From the NCBI GenBank assembly GCA_038527215.1, contig JBCBGC010000092.1, positions 1 to 31,855 on the forward strand: 31,855 nucleotides of DNA, given 5' to 3'. This document shows, piece by piece, positions 7,359-14,779 of the stretch (position 1 is its first letter; each line of letters opens with the position of its first letter). The stretch is from JAWPMV01 sp038527215 (lineage in GTDB: Bacteria; Bacteroidota; Bacteroidia; J057). A program made the position numbers and the translations under genes. Under the pieces are notes generated by a model. It was not told where the DNA came from, did no database searches, and saw nothing but the letters and a program-made list of their open reading frames with translations.

Positions 7359-7847
7359 TTATTGTGGTTTGGCAAAAACCTGGGTCCAGTAGGAGTCCAG
7401 TTCTGCGGCTCCCATCTGGGTGTAGGAAGGGTCCATCATGTTTTTACAGTGACCTACACTGGATTTCCAGCCAGAAACTACCTCTTTGATCGAACCAAAT
7501 CCCTGAGCAATATTTTCTCCTGCCACCTGGTAGGTATATCCCAGCGCTTGCAGGCGCCCGCCTACGTCCTTCCCATCCTTGCCTTCATGTTCCACGAAGT
7601 TGTTGACGACCATGTCGACCGTGTGGACCCTGGCCGCTTCAGTTAGCACATCCGACCAGCTAAGCGCAGGCACCGGAGACATCCAATCAGCGCCACATTG
7701 ACAGCCTGCTACCCGAAGGGCATTGACTGATTCCAGCATATCTGGTACAGATTGGGCTTCTGGGAGGGGCACCGGTTCTTCACAGGAAGTAAGGAAGAAA
7801 CTTCCGATCAGATACACCAGGACCAACTGAAGGCTACGGGTATTCAT
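7359..7847 (-). CDS. CAP/SCP-domain lipoprotein
   Basis: Lipoprotein of 162 residues with the lipobox LTSC (Cys22) and one CAP (CRISP/antigen 5/PR-1) domain from about 38 to 158. The cavity residues of the family are present: His75, the EHE at 87-89, Glu111 in AGENIAQG and His133 in VGH. The W-x-S-x-GH segment is also there. Bacterial CAP proteins are extracellular, and their activity is mostly unproven. Two extra cysteines (CQC, near 49-51) plus Cys134 could form a disulfide. The frame is open upstream to 7952 but would cover the BioY start. The ATG at 7847, which gives a proper signal peptide, is the better choice. It is divergent from bioY with 90 bp between the starts. Confidence 0.8.
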   Translation of the reverse strand: MNTRSLQLVLVYLIGSFFLTSCEEPVPLPEAQSVPDMLESVNALRVAGCQCGADWMSPVPALSWSDVLTEAARVHTVDMVVNNFVEHEGKDGKDVGGRLQALGYTYQVAGENIAQGFGSIKEVVSGWKSSVGHCKNMMDPSYTQMGAAELDSYWTQVFAKPQ

Positions 7848-7937
7848 AAGCAAATGGTTAAAATCTATATCTTTACCCCTCAAAGGCCATTCCACAGGCA
7901 ATCGTTTTTCAGACGATTCTTTACCAGGTATTGCTTG

Positions 7938-8552
7938 ATGCTGATTGATCAAATTTCTATTGGTTCCCGAGATCGTTTTTGGGATGCACCCCTCAAAGTG
8001 TTGCTGGCTACCCTACTGATCTGCCTACTGGCCCCCATCAAAATTGACGTAGGGGGTATCAGTGATATTCCTATAACGCTACAATCCCTACTGGTGCTGC
8101 TGGTTCCTTTGATTTTGGGGCCCAAATTGGGCGGGATGGCGGTTGCGTTATATTTGGTAGCTGGAGCCGTAGGGTTACCTGTCTTTGCAGGCGGCAGCAG
8201 CGGGGTCGAAAAGCTGGTGGGACCTACCGCGGGATTTCTCTGTGGATTTCCCCTGGCGGCGGTGTTGGTGGGCTTGATGGCCCAGGGCAGGTGGGGACGT
8301 AGCTGGTGGGGCATTGCCGCCAGTCTCCTGAGTGGGCATGTGCTGATCCTGCTGTTGGGATTCGGTTGGCTGGGCCTGCAATCTACCTTTGAAACCATCC
8401 CTGAAAAAGTCCAACCTTTATTACCGGGCCTCTACCTCAAAGTAATTTTCGGGACCCTGCTCATGCTGGGCCTGAATGCCATCATGCGCATGGTGATTCG
8501 AAATCAGGATGAATGGGGTAAGGAAGTGGATGGATCAGACCCACCGGTCTAA
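7938..8552 (+). CDS. bioY: Biotin transporter BioY (ECF transporter S component)
   Basis: Substrate-binding membrane component of an energy-coupling factor biotin transporter, 204 residues with about six hydrophobic helices. Family hallmarks are visible: VGGISDIPITLQSLLVLLVPLILGPKLGG, followed by LPVFAGGSSGVEKLVGPTAGFLCGF. The second matches the conserved LPVFA-G--G---L-GPT-G---GF biotin-site loop. ATPase (EcfA) and EcfT components are not nearby, so it works alone or shares a module encoded elsewhere. The start at 7938 (MLIDQISIG) is chosen because the upstream extension overlaps the divergent CAP gene. Only four bases separate its stop from that of the convergent monooxygenase. No biotin-repressor palindrome was recognised in the 90-bp upstream gap. 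Confidence 0.9.
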   Translation: MLIDQISIGSRDRFWDAPLKVLLATLLICLLAPIKIDVGGISDIPITLQSLLVLLVPLILGPKLGGMAVALYLVAGAVGLPVFAGGSSGVEKLVGPTAGFLCGFPLAAVLVGLMAQGRWGRSWWGIAASLLSGHVLILLLGFGWLGLQSTFETIPEKVQPLLPGLYLKVIFGTLLMLGLNAIMRMVIRNQDEWGKEVDGSDPPV

Positions 8553-8556
8553 TGCC

Positions 8557-9720
8557 TCATACCTGCACTGGAAAGCTGATATCCAGGGTTTTTTCTACAG
8601 ATTTTTGACTCAGGGAGGGAGGGGTCATCCGCAAGAGGGTATTGCGCAGTCCTACACTTACCGGATGGGTGAGCTGGGCGATTCTCCCAATCTGATAGGA
8701 TTGATTGACAATCCGACGGGTCCGGTTTTGTCTCACCTTTTCAAAGGCTTGAAAAGCGGTAGGTACCTCGGCGTATTGAGCAAAACAATCTCTCAACACT
8801 ACCGCATCCTCAATCGCCATACAGGCTCCTTGCCCCATATTCGGCGTGGTAGCATGGGCTGCATCTCCCAGCAAGAGAGCTTTCCCTTTAGCAAAATGCT
8901 TGAGCGGACGAAAATCTAAAATGTCATTCCACAGAATGCCTTTTTCCGGTTCGGCTGCCAAAACTTGTTGGATGGGATCGTGGTAGCCTTGATAGTTTTG
9001 CTGCATGGCCCTGAGGTCAAAAGCTGCCATGACCGGATCATCTTGGGGAGCATTTTTCGTAGCAAACCAATATACCCGATCATTTCCCAAGGGGACGATG
9101 CCAAAGCGACCCTGGGCTCCCCAGGTTTCCGTTACCAACTCCTGCGTAAAGCTGCCTTCCGGTAATTGAACGATGCCTCTCCAGCAGGTGTAGCCTCCAT
9201 ATCTAAGCGGGGTTTCTGGAAAAAGATGGCGACGTACCACCGAATGAATGCCGTCGGCTCCAATCAGGGCTTGTCCCTCCAGGCCGGTCCCATCTTCAAA
9301 ATGTACCTGCACCCCAGTCCCGGTATCTTCGATCTGCTGGCAGCTTTTTCCAGTTAAGATGATCTCCGGGGGCAAAAGGCTCATCAATAATTCATGCAAG
9401 ATACCCCGATCAATGGTAACCGTGGGGAAGGTATGGGCTTGTTTGGCATCCGGAAGGATGTTTTTTCCCAGAACCCGCCCACGTTGATCCAGGATATGAA
9501 AGCCTTTGACGGCATAGCCTCGCTCTTGGACCAGATGGTCTATATCCAGGGCTTGAAAGGCTTTCATGGCATTTTGGGCAAGAACCAGACCCGCTCCCAG
9601 TCCTTTTAATACCGGGACCCGTTCGCAGACAAGCACAGGAAGATTGAGCTTTCGCAGGGCAATGGCCGTGCAGAGACCGCCGATGCCGCCGCCGATGATC
9701 AGGATGGGAGAGTGTTGCAT
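8557..9720 (-). CDS. FAD-dependent monooxygenase (class A flavoprotein hydroxylase)
   Basis: Single-component flavoprotein monooxygenase of the p-hydroxybenzoate-hydroxylase fold, 387 residues. The dinucleotide motif GGGIGG (10-15) ends with an acidic residue on the second strand (CERV). The DG motif GADGIHSVVRRHLF lies at 154-167, and the GD motif LLGDAAHATTPNMGQGACMAIEDA at about 283-306. These bind FAD and NAD(P)H. The family includes salicylate hydroxylase-like and zeaxanthin epoxidase-like enzymes as well as the antibiotic-inactivating TetX and Rox enzymes. Sequence alone does not name the substrate. It is divergent from a TetR regulator, with an inverted repeat between them, so it is probably controlled by that regulator together with the genes at 10428-13303. 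Confidence 0.85.
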   Translation of the reverse strand: MQHSPILIIGGGIGGLCTAIALRKLNLPVLVCERVPVLKGLGAGLVLAQNAMKAFQALDIDHLVQERGYAVKGFHILDQRGRVLGKNILPDAKQAHTFPTVTIDRGILHELLMSLLPPEIILTGKSCQQIEDTGTGVQVHFEDGTGLEGQALIGADGIHSVVRRHLFPETPLRYGGYTCWRGIVQLPEGSFTQELVTETWGAQGRFGIVPLGNDRVYWFATKNAPQDDPVMAAFDLRAMQQNYQGYHDPIQQVLAAEPEKGILWNDILDFRPLKHFAKGKALLLGDAAHATTPNMGQGACMAIEDAVVLRDCFAQYAEVPTAFQAFEKVRQNRTRRIVNQSYQIGRIAQLTHPVSVGLRNTLLRMTPPSLSQKSVEKTLDISFPVQV

Positions 9721-9739
9721 AGGTAGAAGTTGATTTGAA

Positions 9740-9763
9740 AAATTAGCTCATTTGGGCTAATTT
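9740..9763. promoter_or_regulatory. Inverted repeat between monooxygenase and TetR genes, likely TetR operator
   Basis: AAATTAGC (9740-9747) and GCTAATTT (9756-9763) form perfect 8-bp arms around an 8-nt spacer. The site lies in the 77-bp divergent interval, 19 bp from the monooxygenase start and 34 bp from the TetR start. TetR proteins usually autoregulate from such a position. Confidence 0.55.
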
Positions 9764-9797
9764 AGTCACTATACTGATTACTCGCTAGATTTGTTGC

Positions 9798-10421
9798 GTG
9801 AAAACCAAGGAAAAAATTCTGCGTACGGCCCTCCGCCTTTACAATGCCCAGGGGACGGAGCAGGTGACCTCCCGACATATCGCGGCGGAGTTGGGGATTC
9901 AGGATGGGAACCTTCGCTACCATTTCCCCAAGCGGGCAGATTTGGTGGAAGCGCTCTACTTTCAACTGGTAGCCAGCTTTGACCAGAATTTCACCGAGCT
10001 CATGGGCCCGGCCCCTAGTTTAAGGCTGATGTATGACTTCCTGTATCAGACCTATAGTTTACTGTACCAATATCGGTTCCTCATGGTAGATTTTGCGGGC
10101 ATTATGCGGCGCTACCCTAAGTTGAAAAATCATTTTTCGACCTTGATTCAGGGAAGAAAAATGCTGTATCAGCAGATTAGCACCCGCTTTGTCGCAGCAG
10201 GCTTGATTCACCCGCCCCGTCTGCCCAATGAGTACGAATGGCTGGCCGGTCGCCTGCAAATTTTGTCCGATTTCTGGTTGTCCAGTGCTGAAATCCTCTA
10301 TGATGGACCGGAAAGCCAGAAGATAGACCACTACGTTCAATTGAGTTTAAGCGCCTTTCTTCCCTATCTGACCGGGCAAGGCCTGGAAGAATTTCAACAA
10401 TTAACCGGAACTACGGGTTAA
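9798..10421 (+). CDS. TetR/AcrR family transcriptional regulator
   Basis: Regulator of 207 residues with an N-terminal TetR DNA-binding domain. The first helix is TKEKILRTALRLYNAQG. The helix-turn-helix covers about 24-43 (TSRHIAAELGIQDGNLRYHF), followed by PKRADLVEALYFQL. The C-terminal two thirds is an all-helical ligand-binding domain with no recognisable ligand signature. The start is GTG at 9798, giving MKTKEKIL. It precedes the hydrolase-like gene by 6 bp and the phosphotransferase-like gene beyond it, so it is likely the first gene of a three-gene operon. It probably acts as a repressor of itself and the divergent monooxygenase through the inverted repeat at 9740-9763, relieved by a small molecule. 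That role is inferred from layout. Confidence 0.85.
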   Translation: MKTKEKILRTALRLYNAQGTEQVTSRHIAAELGIQDGNLRYHFPKRADLVEALYFQLVASFDQNFTELMGPAPSLRLMYDFLYQTYSLLYQYRFLMVDFAGIMRRYPKLKNHFSTLIQGRKMLYQQISTRFVAAGLIHPPRLPNEYEWLAGRLQILSDFWLSSAEILYDGPESQKIDHYVQLSLSAFLPYLTGQGLEEFQQLTGTTG

Positions 10422-10427
10422 GCCAAG

Positions 10428-11198
10428 ATGAAGCCTATTCTCCTCGTTCATGGCAATGGTGGTAGCCGGACACGTTTTGAGCCTTCCATCCCGATGCTGC
10501 AAGCTGCCTTGCCAAACAGCCGCATGTTTATCCCCTCCCTGAGTGGCTTCGATGGACGTCCCCTGCCCAAAAGTGACAATTACTGGGATGTTTTTATCCA
10601 GGAATTAAGTGAGACCGTGGAGCCGGAACGAGAGGCGGAATGGGTTTTATATGGTCATGGCATCGGGGGTTCCTTACTCATGGAATGGGGAGCCCGGGGC
10701 TTCCCATTGCAAGGCGGAGGGAAGCTTAAGGTCAGCAAGGTCATTTTGCACTCCATCATTGGGGCAGCCTTAGAGGTGCGATTTTTCCCGCAACTGATGA
10801 AAACCCGTCCCGTGCGTTGGTTGATGAAAAAAGCGATTGTATCACGCTTGCTGAGGCCTATTTGGATTCGGCGCTTGTTTCGTCATCCGGAAAATATTCC
10901 CTCAGCCTTAAGAAATCAGTTTTTCGAAGACTATCGAAGCTGTGATGCTTTTTCGGTCTTTTTTGATCTGATTGTACCGGAATGGTATCAGGCGGTACGC
11001 CCTTCCTTGCAGCAACTTCCGCTGATTTTTCTCTGGGGAGAGAAAGAGCGCATCCTCAAGGCAGAACACCTTCCGCTTTGGAAGCAGGATTTCCCGCAGG
11101 CACAATTTGAGGTAGTGCCCAGTTGGGACCACTTTCCCATGTTGGACGAGCCTGAGGACTTTGTTCGAAAATTTGTATTATTGGCTACCTCGAGATGA
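10428..11198 (+). CDS. Alpha/beta-hydrolase-fold protein lacking the nucleophilic serine
   Basis: Alpha/beta-hydrolase-fold protein of 256 residues. The oxyanion region HGNGGSRTRFEP (8-19) is normal. The helical lid at about 115-190 is basic (RPVRWLMKKAIVSRLLRPIWIRRLFR). The C-terminal catalytic histidine is in SWDHFPMLDEPEDF. The nucleophile elbow reads GHGIGG at 76-81, so the expected serine of G-x-S-x-G is Gly78. This is unusual and suggests either a binding or non-hydrolytic role, or a different catalytic residue (Ser82 is nearby). It starts 6 bp after the TetR gene and overlaps the next gene by 4 bp (ATGA), which implies translational coupling with the phosphotransferase-like protein. 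No substrate can be named. Confidence 0.75.
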   Translation: MKPILLVHGNGGSRTRFEPSIPMLQAALPNSRMFIPSLSGFDGRPLPKSDNYWDVFIQELSETVEPEREAEWVLYGHGIGGSLLMEWGARGFPLQGGGKLKVSKVILHSIIGAALEVRFFPQLMKTRPVRWLMKKAIVSRLLRPIWIRRLFRHPENIPSALRNQFFEDYRSCDAFSVFFDLIVPEWYQAVRPSLQQLPLIFLWGEKERILKAEHLPLWKQDFPQAQFEVVPSWDHFPMLDEPEDFVRKFVLLATSR

Positions 11199-13303
11199 GC
11201 AAGTTTTCTCAGCTAGAACGCCTAAGGCAACACCGATTGCCGGTCCCCGCATTTGTAGGGGTCAGCTATGCTGATGTTCAAGCTGGAAAGTTGGAGGCCC
11301 TGGTTTCCGAGCTCTCATTTCCAGTAGCGGTACGCTCGACCTTCAGCCGCGAGGATGGCTCAGAAAAATCCTATGCAGGCGCTTTTCACACAGAACTACA
11401 GGTGTCTCGGGAAGCGTTAGCCAAAGCCGTTGAAAAAGTCTTTGCTTCCTATCCTTCCACCGAAGGGGAATCGGTCCTGATCCAGGAGATGGTTCAACCT
11501 ACCTACAGTGGGGTACTCTTTGCCTTTCGGGACCGGGTGTGGAAGATGGAGTATATTGATGGCCTGGGAGAGGAATTGGTTTCGGGAAAAAAGACCCCTG
11601 ACACCCTGCTTCTGCCCCGCTTTTCTCCGGCTGACAAGCGCTGGTCCCGGTGGTTTTCGATCTGGCAACCCTTTGGTAAGCAAGCCCAAAAACATCCGCT
11701 GATCCGTCCCTTTATTCATCTTTCGGTATATACTGGCGCAATTCTGGACGACTTGACCGGAGAAGCGCCACATGGGGTAGACATCGAATTTTGTGTGGCA
11801 GACGGGAAATTATATTTGCTCCAGGTCAGGCCCATCACTACCCCCGAAGAAGGCGAGGAAATCCTCACCTCCGCGAACCATCGGGAGATTTTGCCGGCCT
11901 TCCCCTCCCAGTTGATGACGGACCTCATTTCTTCCTGTCGCTACCATCTGTTTGCCTATTATCAGCGACTGGATCCTACGCTTACGGCCCGCTCCTTCAT
12001 CGAAGTTTCGGCTGGCATGCCCTGGATCAACCTTTCTGCCTTATTGGATACCATGGTGCATTGGGGACTTCCCACTTCCCTGGTGTGTGATTCGGTGGGG
12101 GCGGAGGACTTTTACCAGGTTCGACCCAGGCCTTACCGGATTCTGCGCAAGTTTCCGGTGTTTTTTCGGGTGTTAAAGGAGCAAATATGGGTAGTAACCC
12201 GGACGCGAAGGTGGGTGAAAAAAACCCAACAGTCTTTGGCACAGGAAATTCAGCAACGGAGCATATTCTGGGAACAGGAACCGGCGATTGCTTTTCACAA
12301 CTGGTTTACGAATCTCCAACTGATCTATGTGAACCTGGTTTCGTTGATGCAAGCCTTGACCGGGGCCATGTCAGGCCCGGTGAAACTGGTAGAAAAACTA
12401 GGCTTGCTGGCGCGGGTACAGGCTACCAGTGAAAGTACGCTCTACCTGGAAGCCTATAAGAATCTTTTGGCTGGAAAAGGAGCAGTGGCAGATTTTGTCG
12501 CTACCTATGGACATCGCGGTTTTTATGAGTCTGATATTGGCCAGACCCGCTTTGCGGAGTTTCAGGCCACGGACTGGGAAAAACTGCTGGGTAATCCGCC
12601 AGCCGAAGCCCGAAGCAAAAGCCTGTCTATTGGCTTGAATAGGTTCTGGGGGATATTGTTGTATCCCATGATTCGCTTGATTCACAGTCGGGAATGGTTG
12701 CGCAGTGAGTCCATGCGTTTCTTTCTGCTGCTCAGGCAGGAAATCCAGGCTGCCATGCACCTCAAAGAGGGCGATGCGCTTGATTTTTCTGCCTATCGCT
12801 CCGAAGAATTAGAAGCTTTTTTTAGCGGACATCTGACCCCAGACACCCTCCGGCAAATTGCCTATCCTCCTCAAAGCGGATGGGACATGGATACCTTCCT
12901 TTGGAATACCCTGGATCGTCGCTTACCCATGCAGGTATTGGCCAATCTGAAAGCAGGGGCTGAATCTTCTCAGGGTCTGGGCATCTATCCCGGGAAAGTC
13001 AAAGGCCAGATCTGGCGGGTTGATGCCGCAGCCCTGGGAAGCTTAGCAAAGCCGGATTTCCCGGTTACCATTCTCCTAACCGATTCCCTCGATCCGGGAT
13101 GGGTGCCTTATTTTGTGCAGGTGGATGCGGTCTTGTCCAGGGTGGGAGGTATTCTTTCACATGCCTCTATTATTCTGCGTGAATCCCGAATTCCTTCCGT
13201 TACCCGCATGCCTCGTCATCTGGAGTTTGAGACCGGAGACTGGGTAGAAATGGACGGAAGAAGTGGGGAGGTAAAAGCTTCGACGCCTCCTAAAACCCTC
13301 TGA
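11195..13303 (+). CDS. PEP-synthase-related dikinase, domain plan of rifampin phosphotransferase
   Basis: A 702-residue protein with three parts. The N-terminal PPDK/PEP-synthase-type ATP-grasp domain (about 15-215) has VRSTFSREDGSEKSYAGAF (46-64), the GLGEELVSGKKTPD motif (123-136), and VDIEFCVADGKLYLLQVRPIT (195-215). The middle helical region (about 220-590) carries YGHRGFYESDIGQTR near His440, like the HRG--E------R motif of rifampin-phosphotransferase relatives. The C-terminal swivelling domain has GGILSHASIILRESRIPSV with the phospho-carrier His656. Known relatives use ATP to make a phospho-histidine and pass phosphate to a small molecule, releasing AMP. The PEP/pyruvate barrel of true PEP synthase is absent. 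It is shorter than Rph (roughly 860 residues) and lacks the usual glycine-rich N terminus. The substrate is unknown. It overlaps the preceding gene by 4 bp. Confidence 0.8.
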   Translation: MSKFSQLERLRQHRLPVPAFVGVSYADVQAGKLEALVSELSFPVAVRSTFSREDGSEKSYAGAFHTELQVSREALAKAVEKVFASYPSTEGESVLIQEMVQPTYSGVLFAFRDRVWKMEYIDGLGEELVSGKKTPDTLLLPRFSPADKRWSRWFSIWQPFGKQAQKHPLIRPFIHLSVYTGAILDDLTGEAPHGVDIEFCVADGKLYLLQVRPITTPEEGEEILTSANHREILPAFPSQLMTDLISSCRYHLFAYYQRLDPTLTARSFIEVSAGMPWINLSALLDTMVHWGLPTSLVCDSVGAEDFYQVRPRPYRILRKFPVFFRVLKEQIWVVTRTRRWVKKTQQSLAQEIQQRSIFWEQEPAIAFHNWFTNLQLIYVNLVSLMQALTGAMSGPVKLVEKLGLLARVQATSESTLYLEAYKNLLAGKGAVADFVATYGHRGFYESDIGQTRFAEFQATDWEKLLGNPPAEARSKSLSIGLNRFWGILLYPMIRLIHSREWLRSESMRFFLLLRQEIQAAMHLKEGDALDFSAYRSEELEAFFSGHLTPDTLRQIAYPPQSGWDMDTFLWNTLDRRLPMQVLANLKAGAESSQGLGIYPGKVKGQIWRVDAAALGSLAKPDFPVTILLTDSLDPGWVPYFVQVDAVLSRVGGILSHASIILRESRIPSVTRMPRHLEFETGDWVEMDGRSGEVKASTPPKTL

Positions 13304-14120
13304 TAGGTAAGCTTTCGGCGCGTTGCAGCCAGTTGTTAGCCGGATAATATGCCTGCTGGTCGATGATGTGTAAGGCATAGGCTTCCCGGGAACGATCCGA
13401 GCGGTTGATTTCGCTGTAGTGAGGAAGTAACCCATGCAGTAAAACCAAACTACCCGCAGGAACTGGCAGGGGAATGTAGCCCGTAGCAGGCATGGGTTGA
13501 GCATCCAATTCCTCAAAACGTGTTTCCAGCCCCTCCCGAAGAAAACGCTTTCGTAAGGGGGCTTTATGCCCACCGGGAAGGGCCCAAAGACAGCCATTTT
13601 CCAGATCCGTATCCTCCAGCGCAAACCAGAATCCCACCACCGTTATAGGATCTGTATAGAGAAAGCAGGCATCTTGATGAATGTTCACTGCTCCTCCAAT
13701 TCGAGGCTGCTTGAATATGTACATAGATTGCAGAAGACCGGGTTGCTTGAAGGAAAGATCCCGTGCAATGCGGTCCCATTTTTCCTGATGAGAAAAGGCT
13801 TCAAAAACCGGATCTACATCGTGCAGGGCATGCCCGATTTTGTTGATATGATGGATATTCTCCGGCGGTTGGGTCCCCTCTTCCATAAAAACCCGGACTT
13901 TATCTCCTGACTCCAGGAAATAGGCATTGCTATGCTGCGTCTGGTTTTGGGTACTGAACTGGGCTTTATCCCAATCCGTTCTTAAAGAATTTCCTATCTC
14001 TAGTGCTCTTTTTCTCAGTTCAAAACAGATTTCTGCTGCAATAATTTTTTTTATCACGAGATATCCGTTATCGTGAAAAAATCGGACTTGATCATTACTC
14101 AGGAAGGGAAAATATGACAT
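13290..14120 (-). CDS. Phytanoyl-CoA dioxygenase (PhyH) family protein
   Basis: Fe(II)/2-oxoglutarate-dependent oxygenase of the PhyH family, 276 residues, closest in pattern to PHYHD1-like proteins. The iron triad is complete: His148 and Asp150 in NIHQDACF, and His234 in HGLLPHYSEINRS. Arg245 in RSREAY would hold the 2-oxoglutarate carboxylate. The N terminus (FLSNDQVRFFHDNGYLVIKKII) is the usual family opening. The substrate is unknown. PHYHD1-type proteins do not need a CoA thioester. It runs convergently to the phosphotransferase-like gene, and the two reading frames overlap by 14 bp with no terminator between them. Transcripts from the two strands must therefore overlap. Confidence 0.85.
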   Translation of the reverse strand: MSYFPFLSNDQVRFFHDNGYLVIKKIIAAEICFELRKRALEIGNSLRTDWDKAQFSTQNQTQHSNAYFLESGDKVRVFMEEGTQPPENIHHINKIGHALHDVDPVFEAFSHQEKWDRIARDLSFKQPGLLQSMYIFKQPRIGGAVNIHQDACFLYTDPITVVGFWFALEDTDLENGCLWALPGGHKAPLRKRFLREGLETRFEELDAQPMPATGYIPLPVPAGSLVLLHGLLPHYSEINRSDRSREAYALHIIDQQAYYPANNWLQRAESLPIRGF

Positions 14121-14279
14121 ATTGGCCGTTGAATGATACGAAGAGGAAAAGGGAGTATTTTTATTCCTTTATCAAACGAAATATTACCTCAATATAAAAA
14201 AAAGGGGACAGGGTGAACTTTAGCAGAAAAAGAACCCTAAAGTCTCATAACTTCAAGTAAGGAAAATAGCACTACAGAT

Positions 14280-14606
14280 ATGGAAAGAAGACAGATATGG
14301 ATGTGGCTTGTCCTGCCACTTCTATGTACCTCTCAGCTCCTCGGACAAAAAGTGGTTGACAAACGACCTCGAGTTCCTGATAATTTTGCCCAAATCAGTG
14401 TCTGCAGCCCCAAACATGTTTGGGTGAAAGGTCATTGGAAATGGAGCGAAGCCAAATCAACATATGTTTGGGTCCAGGGAAGATGCGTGAAAGCCAAAAA
14501 GAATCATGTCTATGAGGCTGGATTCTGGGCACGTAAGAATGAAGGATGGATTTGGATGCCTGGCGGATGGAAAAAGGTAAAATCTAGTTATCTGTCTAAA
14601 AAGTAG
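14280..14606 (+). CDS. Small exported YxWxxGxW-repeat protein
   Basis: Exported basic protein of 108 residues. The signal peptide covers about 1-22 (WLVLPLLCTSQLLGQ). The mature part consists of three to four copies of a W/Y-x-W-x-x-G-x-W/F unit: HVWVKGHWKW, TYVWVQGRCV, HVYEAGFWAR and GWIWMPGGWKK. Such repeats occur in small periplasmic or surface proteins of many bacteria and are thought to mediate surface or ligand contacts, but no activity is established. One repeat carries Cys instead of Trp (GRCV). The C terminus is very lysine-rich. The gene is isolated, between a divergent PhyH gene and metG. A purine-rich AAGGAAAAT lies rather far (about 15 nt) upstream of the ATG. Confidence 0.65.
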   Translation: MERRQIWMWLVLPLLCTSQLLGQKVVDKRPRVPDNFAQISVCSPKHVWVKGHWKWSEAKSTYVWVQGRCVKAKKNHVYEAGFWARKNEGWIWMPGGWKKVKSSYLSKK

Positions 14607-14765
14607 CCAGATTTTAACACCTTAACCTTATTCGTTCTGCTGCGTTCAATAACTTCTTTTCCTCACACTGCTACTCCCCTCATGGTGTAAATCCCGGAAG
14701 CTGATTGAGTTTTTGGGAAACTTGAATTATTGCCCCTGTGCAAGGAAAACATCGGGCATTTCCGT

Positions 14766-14773
14766 TAACTTTG
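14766..14773 (+). promoter_or_regulatory. -7 promoter element of metG, near-leaderless start
   Basis: TAACTTTG is a perfect TAnnTTTG, the -7 element of Bacteroidota. It ends 6 nt before the ATG at 14780. A transcript starting the usual few bases downstream would have almost no leader. A matching TTG at the expected upstream distance was not found, which lowers confidence. Confidence 0.45.
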
Positions 14774-14779
14774 CGACCT

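Noticed and set aside
13157..13624. 155-codon minus-strand frame covering the end of the phosphotransferase-like and PhyH genes
   Set aside because: Both underlying genes are supported by domains; the frame is a shadow in a third frame.
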